A DNA stretch of 62,000 bases. It comes from Cryptomeria japonica (lineage: Eukaryota > Streptophyta > Pinopsida > Cupressales > Cupressaceae). Position 1 is the stretch's first letter; every line of letters begins with the position of its first letter. The notes beneath the pieces were generated by a model. That model was not told where the DNA came from, did not search any database, and saw nothing but the letters and a program-made list of their open reading frames with translations. The DNA is taken from positions 604,321,677 to 604,383,676 of the forward strand of contig NC_081405.1 in NCBI RefSeq assembly GCF_030272615.1. The letters are read 5' to 3'. This document shows positions 35,298-47,973 of this stretch, one piece after another. The position numbers and the translations under genes were made by a program.

Positions 35298-35307
35298 TCC
35301 TCCCCCT
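35298..35307 (-). promoter_or_regulatory. polypurine tract, internal 1
   Basis: The minus strand reads AGGGGGAGGA directly before TGTAGTGCC, the start of the LTR on that strand. Confidence 0.85.
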
Positions 35308-36828
35308 AGAATCAGGCTTACTCCTAAAAGCCTATTGAGGAAAGAACTAACGCAAACGGAAGACTCTACTAAAAGATCCTACAACATCCAAATCCACTCC
35401 AAAAACCTCTATCTCTCAAAACTCGTAGCCGAATGTCCACATCCTTGAAGACCTGTCGCCTAACCATGACCTGATGACTCTATCACCGTATCCTAATGCT
35501 CTTCTAGGAAATTATCAATCGCTAAATGAACCTTGTAGCTCCTGCCTGCATCTCCAATGGTAGGCTCTAAAATAGATGGCCCACGGTTGGATCCCTGAGT
35601 ACCCTTTTGAGGGAAATACCTAGTAATGTGACTTTGTTGGCCACATGAAAAATATCCAGTATCATGGCCATAAGCACTGCCACTAGAGGGCGCACTCGAC
35701 TACTGATGACCACCCCAACTAACTACTAATTGAGTGTTGTGAGAAGGTTGTTCATTACAATCACGCTTGTTCCTCTCCCACTTCCTATCCCTACTAGATG
35801 GAGTACCCTCACCGTGTCAATGATCAAAGTTCTTGCATTTCAACTGATGCTATTACCGTTCACAAGATGTTTCCCCTTTAGAACCCTGACCACAAGTGAG
35901 TATACTACCATTTTGTACTTTAGTGTGGCCTCCAAGATCCCTTTCCATTTTCCCCTCTACTAAATGGGCTTTTGCAACTACAACTTCCATGGTTTTTGGT
36001 TCGAAAACCCGCACATCACCACTATTGAGACCCCTGATAAAATGTTGTACTAAAATAGTCTCATCATCTCCTATCCTAACATATCTCTTGACCTCGTAAA
36101 AATGACGCCCATATTGTTCTTCTGACATGGACAGCTGACACAAATCATGGAATTCATCTTCTTTGCGCTGCCTCCAATAATTTGAAAGAAACCGTGTCTA
36201 AAAATGTTTCACAAATAGCTCCCAGGATATAGTATTAATGTCCAAACAAATATTTTGTTCTTCCAACTGCAACCAATCAGATGCAATGTTCCTCAGATGC
36301 AAGATTGCACATCTAGCCTTTGGTTTAGTGTTGAAGGGGTGCATAGAAAAACATCGTTCCAACTCAATCAGCCAATTTTCAATCTCTAAACCAGTTCTAG
36401 TACCATGGAATTTATGAGGGTTGGTTCTCATCAAGTCTCTCATAAATGTAGCCTCCCATTCTGACATATCATTAACCGGCCTCACTGGTCACCTTTCACG
36501 AGCCCCATTCTCTTGGCGGAGACCCAAGCGATCAAAAAGTTGTTCAAGCAACACCTACAACTGATTCCCTACTGATGCAAACTAAACACGTTCTTGATTA
36601 CCAAAATCCCTATGGGAACTTTGAGAGGGGGTACTATTAGCTTCTACCCCTTTGCCACATCCTCTACCTCAGCCTCTACCACAGCCTCTACCTCAACTTC
36701 TCGGTATCCTACTAGACAACACAATAACATGAATGAGATAGGCTAACGACAAAATTTACGCACAGACAACAAACAAACAATAGTTTATGAACCCAAGAAC
36801 ACCCAGAGAACCCAATGTTTGAACATGG

Positions 36829-36840
36829 GCTCTGATACCA
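36829..36840 (-). promoter_or_regulatory. primer binding site, internal 1
   Basis: The minus strand reads TGGTATCAGAGC, a perfect match to the initiator tRNA-Met complement, two bases inside LTR2. Confidence 0.92.
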
Positions 36841-36842
36841 AG

Positions 36843-39800
36843 TGTCACGCCTCGCCATGAGGCCCATCAAGGACATAACAACCAAGAACATGAAAATGTG
36901 ATTAATTTTTTTTTTAATCAATAAATATAACATATACAATGCTATAAGACAGTTAAACAAAATACATAATGAATCAATTACCAAATGTCCTCAAGGCCCC
37001 ATAATGATGATACACAAGATAATACATCATCTCAAATAATTACAAGGACCTCAATAATTTATATAATAGAATAATACATGGATACAAGATTCTCGTTACA
37101 ATGCTTGAGAATTTGCATAAGAGTTACATATACAAAATGATAGATCCACAATATACAAATCTCCTAGAGTCCCATATAGGGAAGTATACATAAATCTAAA
37201 AGCACTCCACCCAACCATGTGGCACCAAAATAGGTCCACCCCCTGTGCTAGGAGGTACCAGTTAGACCCACTAGGTAGAAGCAAGGTAAACAAGAGTATC
37301 AACATGACTCACCATAGAAACAACATATCCATACTATGAAGGAATCAATAAAACTTAACAAGCAAGAGGCTCACAAGAGAATACCATAGAAGGACATGAA
37401 TAACAACAATACACCGAAGGCTCAAGCACAATCAAAAAGGCATCAAGCAAGAGAAAACATCCACTTCCAAAAAACTCAGCATTACACGGAAGGGAGAGAT
37501 ATGGGTTACCACTAGGTTGCAAAGAGAAGAGTGTCATCACTAGGATGTCATGGGTTACCCTAGTCGGTCTTCACTAGGTCCTAGCCCCCATCCTAGGTTA
37601 CCATGGTGACCTCTCTTGACCCCCGACCTCCATACATACACTAGTGGACCACACCAACCTCTTGAGGAGACAAGGTCGGTGGAATCCATTCCAGGCCCTT
37701 CTCCACTTACCCCAAACCTATATGAGTGTTTGCGGACAAGGAGGCATCAAAGAACTTATCTTGATTAGTGTGATCTAACTACCCACCCAAGTTTAATAAC
37801 TAGGTTATCACTTGTTTACCAAAATTCTATTGGGTTACCCTGGCGACCACTTTGGGTCTTGGCCCCCAATAGAAGCCACTCTCCCTACTTGCACTTAGTA
37901 ATCACAATAAACTCAAGGTCATGATATCTGAAGAACAAGGAGATGGGATTCCCACCACAGCACGACTTATTTCACATGCTGGAAAAGATCCTCAAAAGGA
38001 GAAAAAACATCAACGGTTTAGGAATGGTCTTCTAGCATGCAAAACCTCCATTGAATCAAAATATCAAGAGAGACAATACGTCAATGGCCAACAAAGGAGA
38101 CTCGACAAATAAGGAGGTCTAGCAAGATGCCAATCACTTCACATTCAAGGACGAAGAGAAAACTTGTACAAAAGAACCTCTAACACTGACCTAGTCTCTG
38201 GAAGCTAAATACACTTAAAGCAACATTAACAAAAGCAATTGTACTATAAAATCAAGGAGTATAAAATAACACCTTTAACTTCATTAATTAAATTTTAACT
38301 TCATGCTCCCCAAATTTCCAAAATCCAAACATTCGAGTTCATTTGTTTCCTCGTCACACAAAAAGAACCAACTATCCAAAGATCAAACCTTAATGAACTA
38401 AATACTTTTCTACCAATTTCACTATTCATGATTGAATGAATTTAGAGCTCAAGATTAAATTATACATTTATTTATACAATCATATTATAACTTAGATAAA
38501 CCTGGTTTTCTTTATTTTTTTAAACACAATTCGGAAATATGTTATATACCAAAATCTAAAAGTAAATCTTTTGTGTGTGTGTATATATATATTCATTTAT
38601 TGGTATTATCACATAGCAACTATACAAAACCCATTTTAATCACTGTTACTGAAACTGTTAGTTTTTCCAACAACTGAGAGACATACATATAGAAATCCTT
38701 TATTATATATATATATAGTAACCCAATTGAATTCAAAACAATAATATAATAACCGAGCAAATATCGTATTAACTGCACATCACATGAAATAATGTATATT
38801 GAGACTAAAATAAATGCAGCACAGCGGCATGAAGGGAATGCGGAAAGGAGAGGGGTCTCATGGGGATCGCCAAAGGCTCTCCAAGGTTGTGGTGATGGTT
38901 CCCCCCACATCCATGGGTCTCAGCATGGTTGTGGATGGAGCCACTCACAGCCTGGGGGGGCTTCCCTCGCCCATCCATAGAGGCTTCATAAAAAAAACTA
39001 AAGTGCAAAGCAGATAATATGCCAATGGAAATATAAATATCGCAAGCCATATAATATATAGGAAGTCATGAGGGTATATATATTATTTCATAAGACAGAT
39101 AAATACATACAGAAATGCAAAAAGGAAATAATAAATTCCAGAGATTAAATCACCAATTTTTGATTACCCAAAATGAAAATAAAGAGTCATCTAAAAATTT
39201 TCAGATCAGAGCCACAGATTACTTCTTTTGAAATGAGAAATTTCAAAGTGCAAAATAAATTATGAACAAATCTAATCTAATTTCCCTTTTTTTTTCTTTG
39301 AAACCCAAAACTTCAGACAATCTGATTCCATTTCCTACATCGACTTGGTATCCATTCAAATCAAGAGAAAGATTTTAATATGCAAGGAAAAATAACCAAA
39401 ATTCCTACCTCTTCCACTTTCCAGAAAAGAGAATAGAGGCAGAAGCTGTATGCACGAAATACCAATTGCAGAGAGAAGGAAAATTCACGACAAAGCTTCT
39501 TTCTTTTTTTAAAAGCCAAGAAAACCAAAAATAAAATATATTTTCAAAAATGTAACCCTCGACATGCAGATTCCTCCCCAAAAATTCATTAATTATATTA
39601 TTAATTAATTTGTAACTCCCATACACATGCAAAAGTTAATTCTTTTCTTTTCTTTTTTTTCTCTTTTAAAAAAAAATAATTTTTAAAACAAATAGGAAGT
39701 ATTTGAATTTTAATAATTTATTACAAGCGTAAAGAAATTACTAAATTGAAAAGTTTATAATTTACTATTCAATTAACCCTTCCAATTTATAAAATAATCT

Positions 39801-40744
39801 AGGCTCTCAAGTTACTAAATAAATAAATCAGATGAAGAAACTATAATTAATTAATCTTTAAAAAACATAAATATTCTTTTCGGATTAATTAAATAATTTA
39901 AATCTTAAAGTACCACCAATTCCAAATTAATTAATTAACCACATCCTAAATACTAAGGGGGGGAGGGGGGGTAAAATATTAATCATTTCACAAAATTACT
40001 AACTATAAGCAAGAGCAACAATTTAGGAAAACTCAAAACACTGAGTACTAACAAAAGGGTGATGACTTACAAGAGCCAACCAACAAGGAACTAGGGTGCC
40101 CAATGGGATCTGACTAATATCGCCTTGTCCACTTTACCATTGGGTTGGAGAGCATGCTCAGACCTAAAGATTCAGGTGGAGTCGATGCTCGGTGCTTGCA
40201 GCTACATAAACAAACGTCGAATATGTACATATAAACCACATAATATCATACCGTGAATAGGGAATGGAAGCGACATAGATTGCCCGTAAAGAGCAGTGAG
40301 ACACTTTTCCCTTTCACCCTAGCACATCAAACATAGAAGTAGTGTAATTCAAGTTAGTATACGTTGATAAATGTAAATAACTCATAAATAAACTAATCCA
40401 ATAATGAAATATCATATATGAACAACATCTAAATAATCACATCAAAGATCATAAGGAAAGAAAAATCAAACAATTATGCATCTATGATCATCAAGATAGA
40501 ATTCCATTATCACCAAAATATCCCATCAATAAACATGTAAAATACACACAAAGTGAAGAAATATCAAATCACACCATTATTCTAACTGTCCACATAATAT
40601 GCAATATCATAGTCATAGAAAAATCCAAGGAGCATAAACAAGCATCACACTCTAAAACCAAGATAGACCAACACCAAAATTAGGGTCAAACCACATAACA
40701 CAAATCACAAGGTCTGACAAGCCAAAAGAAGGAGGGGCACTACA
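36843..40744 (-). repeat. LTR2 of the array (3,902 bp)
   Basis: TGTCACGCC...GCACTACA. It is collinear with LTR1 but lacks about 80 bp near 37197 and the large TA arrays with the tandem duplication near 39075. The microsatellite near 38573 is (TG)n followed by (TA)n. Confidence 0.92.
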
Positions 40745-42285
40745 TCCTCCCCCCCTAGAATTAGGCTTACTCCTAGAAGCCTGCTGAGGAAAGAACTCAC
40801 ACAAATGGAAGACTCTACTGAAAGGTCCTACAACATCCAAATCCACTCCAAAAACCTCTATCTCTAAGAACTCATAGCCGGACGTCCACATCCTCGATGA
40901 ATTGTTGCCTGACCATGAACTGGTGACTCTATCATCGTATCATGATGCTCTTCTAGGTGGTTATCAATCCCTAAATGAATCTTGTAGCTCATGCCCGTAT
41001 CTCCAATGGTAGGCTCTAAAATAGCTAGCCCACAATTGGATCATTGAGTACCCTTTTGAGGGAAATACCTAGCAATGTGACCTTGTTGGCCACATAAAAA
41101 ACATCCAGTACCACGACCATAACCACTGCTACTAGAGCATGCACTCAACTACTAATGACCACCCCAACTAACTATTGACTGAGTATTGTGAGAAGGCTGG
41201 TCATTACGACGCTTGTTCCTCTCCCAATTCCTATCCCTACTAGACTAAGAACCCTCACCCTATCGATGATCAAAGTTCTTGTGTTTTGAATGATGTTGTT
41301 GTTGTCCACGGGATATTTCTCCTTTAGAACCCTGACCACATGAAAGTGTACTATCATTTTGTACTCTGGTGTGGCCCCCAAGATCCCTTGTCAGTTTCTC
41401 CTCTACTAAATGGGCTTTCACAACTGCAATTTCCATGGTTTTTGGTTTGAAAACCCGCACATCACCACAGATACGATCATTGAGATCCCTAATAAAATGT
41501 TATACTAACATAGTCTCATCATCTCCTATCCTAAAATATCTCTTGATCTCGTAAAAATGATGCTCATACTATTCTACTGACATGGGCAGCTGAAGCAAAT
41601 CACGGAATTCAGCTACTTTGTGCTTCCTCCAATGATCTAAAAGAAACCATGTCCAAAAATGTTACACAAATAACTACCAAGAGATAGTATTAATGTCCAG
41701 GCGAATCTTCTATTCTTCCAACTTCCACCAAGTGGAAGCAAAGTTCCTTAGACGCAAGATTGCACATCTAGCCTTCATATGAGTGTTGAAGGGGTGCATA
41801 GAAAAACATCATTCCAACTCAATCAACTAGTTTTCAGCCTCTAAACCAGTTCTAGTATCATGGAATTTCAGAGGGTTGGTTCTCATCAAGTCTCTCATAA
41901 ATGCAGCCTCCCATTCTGACATATCATTAACCTCCCTCACTGGTGACCTTTCACGAGCCTCATTCTCTTTGCGGGGACCCAAGTGGTCAAGAGGTTGTTC
42001 AAGCAACACCTGCAACTGATTCCTTGCTGACGCAAATTGTTCAAGTTCTTGATTACCAGAATCCTTGTGGGAACTTTGAGAGGGGGTACCATCAGCTGCT
42101 ACCCCTCTACTACATCCTCTACCTTGGCCTCTACCTCAAGCTCTCAACATCCTACTAGACAACACAACGACACGAATGAGACATGCTAACGACAAAATTT
42201 ATGCACACACAACAAACAAACAATAATGTATGAACCCAAGAACACCCAGAGAACCCACTATTTGAACATGGGCTTTGATACCAAG
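40745..42285 (-). pseudogene. Internal region 2: gypsy-type gag only
   Basis: Homologous to internal 1 with more stops. Recognisable parts are MSEWEAAFMRDLMRTNPLKF near 41900, RIGDDETMLV near 41530, ICGDVRVFKPKTMEIAVVKA near 41440 and the zinc knuckle CFLCGQQGHIARYF near 41085, whose last Cys is Phe. The polypurine tract is at 40745-40755. The primer site at 42272-42283 reads TGGTATCAAAGC, one base off the internal 1 version. Confidence 0.88.
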
Positions 42286-44040
42286 TGTCACACCCCGCCA
42301 TGAGGCCTAGAGGACATAACAACCAAGAACATGAAAATGCGAATAATTTTTTTTTTTAATCAATAAATATAACATATACAATGCTATAAGACAGTTAAAA
42401 AAAATACATAATGAATCAATTAACAAATATCCTTAAGGCTCCATAACCATGCTATTCAAGATAATACATCATCTCAAATAATTACAAGGAGCTGAAATAA
42501 TTTACATAACAAAATAATACATGGATACAAGATTCTCATTACAATGCTCGAGAATTTGCACAAGAGTTACATATACAAAATGATAGATCCACAATATACA
42601 AATCTCCAAGAGTCCCATGTAGGGAAGTATACATAAATCTCGTACATCAATGATAGTCTTCAACTCTTCTCTGAGCCAACACAAACATGAAGCTGAAAGA
42701 GAAAAAACCAATGGGTCCGAAAATCACTCAACCCAACCATGCGGCACCAAAATAGGTCCACCCCCCATACCAGGAGGTACTAGTTAGACCCACTAGGCAG
42801 AAGCAAGATAAACAAGAGTATCAACGTGACTCACCGGAGAAACAACATACCCATACTATCAAGAAATCAATAAAACCTAACAAGCAAGAGGCTCACAAGA
42901 GAATACCACAAAAGGACATGAATAACAACAATACACCGAAGGCTCATGCACAATCACAAAGGCATCAAGCAAGAGAAAACATCCACTTCCAAAAACTCAA
43001 CATTACACAGAAGAGAGAGATACGGGTTACCACTAGGTTGCAAAGGGAAGAGTGTCATCACTAAGATGTCATTTGTTACCCTGGTAGGTCTTCACTAGAT
43101 CCTGGCCCCCATATATACACTAGTGGACCACACCAACCTCTCGAGGAGACAAGGTCGGTGGAATCCATTATAAGCCCTTCTCCACTTACCCCAAACCTAT
43201 ATGAGTGTTTGCCGACGAAGAGGCATCAAAGAACTTATCTTGATTAGTGTGATCTAACTGGCCACCCAAGTTTTAAAAATAAGGTTATCACTTGTTTACC
43301 AAACTTCTATTAGGTTACCCTGGTGACCACTTTGGGTTTCGGTCCCTAATAGAAGCCACTCTCCCTACTTGCACCTAGGAATCACAATAAAATCAAGGTC
43401 ATGATATCTGAAGAACAAGGAGATAGAAATCCCACCATAGCACAGCTTAGTTCCCATGCTAGAAAAGATCCTCAAAAGGAGAAAAAACATCAACAGGATA
43501 GGAATGGAATTATAGCACGCAAAACTTCCACTGAATCAAAATATCAAGAGAGACAATACATCAATGGCCAACAAAGGAGACTCGACAAATAAGGAGGTCT
43601 AGGAGGATGCCAATCACTTAACATCCAAGGACGAAGAGAAAACTTTTACAAAAGAACCTCTAACACTGACCAAGTCTCTAGAAGCTAAATACACTTAAAG
43701 CAACATTAACAAAAGCAATTGTACAATCAAATCAAGGAGTACAAAATAACACCTTTAACTTCATTAATTAAATTTTAACTTCATGCTCCCCAAAATTCCA
43801 AAACCCAAACATTAGAGTTCATTCATTTCCTCATCACACAAAAACAACCAACTATCCAAAGATCAAACCTTAATGAACTAAATACTTTTCTACCAATTTC
43901 ACTATTCATGACTGAATAAATTTAGAGCTCAAGATTAACCTATACATTTATTTATACTTATAACTTAGATAAAACTAGATTTCCTTTTTTTTTTAAACAC
44001 AATTCGGAAATATGTTATATACCAAAATCTAAAAGTAAAT

Positions 44041-44128
<88 letters not shown>

Positions 44129-46434
44129 CATTTATTGGTATAATCACATTGCAACTATACAAAACCCGTTTTAATCACTGTTACTGAAACTGTTAATTTT
44201 TCCAACAACTGAGAGACATACATATAGAAATCCTTTATATACATATAGAAATCCTATATATATATATATATCGCGTAACCCAAATGAATTGAAAACGATA
44301 ATATAATAACCAAGGAAATATCATACTAACTGCACATCACACGAAAGAATATATATTGCGACCAAAATAAACGCAGCACAGCGGCATGAAGGGGAATGCA
44401 GAAAGGAGAGGGGTCTCGTGGGGATCACCCAAGGCTCTCCACGACTGTGGGGGTGGTTCCCCCCACAACCATGGGTCTCCCTATGACTGTGGGTGGAGCC
44501 ACTCACAGCGTGGGGGCGAGGGGCTTCCCTCACCCATTCCAAGAGGCTCCGTAAAATAAAAAAAAATAGTAAAGCAGATAATATGCCAATTGAAATATAA
44601 ATATCGCAGGCCATACAATATACAAGAAGTTGTGAGGCTATGTATATATATATATATATATATATTCTTTCATAAGTCGGATAAATATATACAAAACTGT
44701 AAATAGGAAATAATAAATTCCAGAGACTAAATCACCAATTTTTGAATACCCAAAATGAAAATAAAGAGTCATCTAAAACTTTTCAGATTCAGAGCCATAG
44801 ATTACTTATTTTGAAATGAGAAATTTCAAAGTGTAAAATAAATCATGAACAGATCTAATCTAATTTCCCTTTTTTTTTCTTTGAAACTCAAAACTTCATA
44901 CACTCTGATTCCATTTCCCACATTGACTTGGTATCCATTCGAATCAAGAGAAATATTTTAATATGCAGGGGAAAATAACCAAAATTCTTACTTCTTCTGC
45001 TTTCCAGAAAAGAAAATAGAGGCAGAAGCTGTATGCACGAAATACCAGCCCAAGAGCTCCAATCCTGAAGATTCGAACAATCCCTTTCAAATTTTGTTTA
45101 CCCAAAGGCCAAAATTTTTCCCTAATTTTTTTGTAAACTCCCAAAAGCCAAGAAACGCCAATTGCAAAGACAAAGAATATTCACGGCAAAGCTTCTTTCC
45201 TTTTTATAAGCCAAAAAAACCCAAAATAAAATATCTTTTCAAAAATGTAACCCCTGACATGCAGATTCCTCCCCAAAATTCATTAATTATATTATTAATT
45301 AATTTGTAACTCCCATACACATGCAAAAATTAATTCTTTTCTTTTCTTTTCTTTTTTTTTTTCTTTTATAAAAAAATAATTTTTAAAACAAATAAGAAGT
45401 AATTGTATTTTAATAATTTATTACAAGGGTAAAGAAATTACTAAATTGAAAAGTTTATAATTTACTATTCAATTCACCCTTCCAATTTATAAAATAATCT
45501 AGGCCCTCAAGTTACTAAATAAATAAATCAAATGAAAAAACTATAATTAATTAATCTTTAAAAAACACAAATATTCTTTTCAGATTAATTAAATAATTTA
45601 AATCTTAAAGTACCACCAATTCCAAATTAATTAATTAACCACATCCTAAATACTAAGGGTGGGGGGGAATATTAATCATTTCACAAAATTACTAACTATA
45701 AGCAAGAGCATCAATTTAGGACAACTCAAAACACTGAGTACTAACAAAAGGGTGGTGACTAACAAGACCTGACCAACAAGGAACTAGGGTGCCTAATGGG
45801 GTCTGACTGATATCTCTTTTTCCAATTTATCATTGGGCTAGAGAGCATGATGAGACCTAAAGATTTAGGTGGATTCAATGCTTGGTACTTGCAGCTTCAT
45901 AAACAAACATCGAACGTGTACATATAAACCACATAATATCATATTGTGAATAGGGAATGGAAGCAACATAGCTTGCCCGTAAAGAGCAGTGCGACGCTTT
46001 TCCCTTTCACCATGGAACATCAAACATAGAATTAGTGTAAATTGAGTCAGTATACGTCGATAAATGTAAAGAACTCATAGCTAAACTAATCCAATAATGA
46101 AATATCATATATCAAAATCTAAATAATCACATCAAAGATCATAAGGAAAGAAAAATCAAACAATTATACATCTAAGATTGTCAAGATATAATTCCATTAT
46201 CACCAAAATATCTCATCTATAAACATGTAACATACAAACAGAGTGAAGAAATATCAAATAGCACCATTATTCTAACTGTCCACGTAACATGAAATATCAT
46301 AGTCATATAGAAATCCAGGGAGCATAAACAAGCATAACACTCTAAAACCAAAATCGACCAACACCAAAATAAGGGTTGAACCACATAACACAAATCACAA
46401 GGTTTGACAAGCCAAAAGAGGGAGGGACACTACA
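42286..46434 (-). repeat. LTR3 of the array (4,149 bp)
   Basis: TGTCACACC...ACACTACA. At the microsatellite position it carries (GT)41 on the plus strand, 44046-44127. The GC-rich block is at 44390-44555. Confidence 0.92.
44046..44127. repeat. (GT)41 microsatellite in LTR3
   Basis: It is an 82 bp pure GT run, flanked by the same bases that flank TA-type repeats in LTR1 and mixed TG/TA repeats in LTR2. Confidence 0.97.
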
Positions 46435-47765
46435 TCCTCCCCCCCTAGAATTGGACTTACTCCTAGAAGCCTACTGAGGAAAGAACTCATTCAAATAGAA
46501 GACTCTACTGAAAGATCCTACAACATCCAAATCCACTACAAAAACCTCTATCTTTGAGAACTCATAGCCGAACGTCCATGTCCTCAATGACTCATTGCCT
46601 GACCACGACCTGATGACTCTATCACCGTATCATGATTCTCTTCTAGGCAGTTATCAATCCTTGAATGAATCTTGTAGCTCCTACCTGCATCTCCAATGGT
46701 AGACTCTAAAATAGCTGGCCCACGGTTGGATCCTTGAGTACCCTTCTGAGGGCAATACCTAGCAATGTGACCTTGTTGGCCACATGAAAAAAATCCAGTA
46801 CCATGGCCATAAGCACTACCACTAGAGCGCGCACTCGATTGCAGATGAACACCCCAACTAACTACTTACTGAGTATTGTGAGAAGGATGGTCATTATAAT
46901 GTTTGTTCCTCTCCCAATTCCTATCCCTACTAGACTGAGAACCCTCACCCTGTTGATGATCAAAGTTCTTGCATTTTGAGTGATGTTGTTGTTGTCCGTG
47001 GGATGTTTCCCCTTTAGATCACTGACCACAAGTGAGTGTACTGTCATTTTGTAGTCTAGTGTGGCCCCCAATATCCCTTGCCAATTTCTCCTCTACTAAA
47101 CGGGCTTTTGCAATTGCAGCTTCCATGGTTTTTGGTTCAAAAACCCACACATCACCACTGATCCGATCATTGAGACCCCTGATAAAATGGTGTACTATCA
47201 TAGTCTCATCATCTCCTATCCTGACATATCCCTTGAGCTCGTAAAAACAATGCTCATATTGTTCTATTGACATGGACAGCTGACGCAAATCATGGAATTC
47301 ATCTGCTTCGTGCTGCCTCCAATGATCTAAAAGAAACCATGTCTGAAAACGTTCCACAAACAACTCCCAGGAGATAGTATTAATGTCTAGGTGAATCTTT
47401 TGTTCTTCCAACTACCACAAAGTGGAAGCAAAGTTCCTCAGATGTAAGATTGCACATCTAGCCTTCGTATTAGTGTTGAACGAGTGCATAGCAAAACATC
47501 ATTCCAACTCAATCAACTAGTTTTTAGCCTCTAAACCAGTTCCAATACCATAGAATTTAGGAGGGTCAGTTCTCATCAAGTCTCTCATAAATTAGGCCTC
47601 CCATTCTAACATATCATTAACCGGCCTCACTGGTAACCTTTCATGAGCCCCATTTTCTTGGCGGGGACCCAAGTGGTCAAGAAGTTGTTCAAGCAACACC
47701 TGCAAATGATTCCCTGCTGATGGAGACTGCTCACGTTCTTGATTACCAAAATCCTTGTGGGAACT
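46435..47765 (-). pseudogene. Internal region 3: gypsy-type gag, 5' end lost
   Basis: The polypurine tract lies at 46435-46445. The zinc knuckle (SCGQQGHIARYC near 46770) lacks its first Cys. Gag proper is the least broken of the three: 47411-47019 reads EEQKIHLDINTISWELFVER, DHWRQHEADEFHDLRQLSMS and YVRIGDDETMIVHHFIRGLN without a stop. It stops matching the other internal regions after GTGGGAACT at 47757-47765, so the leader and primer site are missing. Confidence 0.9.
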
Positions 47766-47973
47766 AGGTGGGTGCAAGAAGTTGGGTCCCAATTCCGCGA
47801 AAGTCTGCGAGTAAAAAAATTCTCTGCTAGAAACGAGTGCCCATTTTTTAAGAAACGGGCACCCGTTTAGCTTCAAATCCCCAACCCATAAAAATAAAAT
47901 GAGTGCACGTTTTGAAGTAATGGGTGCCCATTTAGGATCGCACCACCATAGAGAAACGGGTGCATGATTTTTA
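47766..47973. other. Unrelated 208 bp segment at a deletion junction
   Basis: The segment matches neither LTR nor internal sequence of the sister units. It replaces the primer-site end of internal 3 and about the first 630 bp of LTR4. It contains several short GGGTGCACG / GGGTGCCCA / GGGCACCCG variants, partly inverted to each other (for example AACGGGCACCCGTT near 47856). It looks like filler DNA from break repair or a fragment of another repeat. Confidence 0.7.

Larger units (their letters stand above)
35298..36842 (-). pseudogene. Internal region 1: gypsy-type gag only
   Basis: From about 36700 leftward, the minus strand encodes a Ty3/gypsy Gag: MSEWEATFMRDLMRTNPHKF, CAILHLRNIASDWLQLEEQ, WRQRKEDEFHDLCQLSMS, YVRIGDDETILVQHFIRGLN. 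The main parts (36485-36198 and 36143-35853) share one frame with a single stop between. A degenerate zinc knuckle (SCGQQSHITRYF) lies near 35640. The sequence reaches the polypurine tract without any protease, RT or integrase motif, so the element never had room for enzymes in 1.5 kb. Confidence 0.88.

Noticed and set aside
2954-36840. tRNA genes suggested by TGGTATCARAGC stretches
   Set aside because: Only 12 bases match and all lie beside LTR ends, as primer sites do; no cloverleaf surrounds them.
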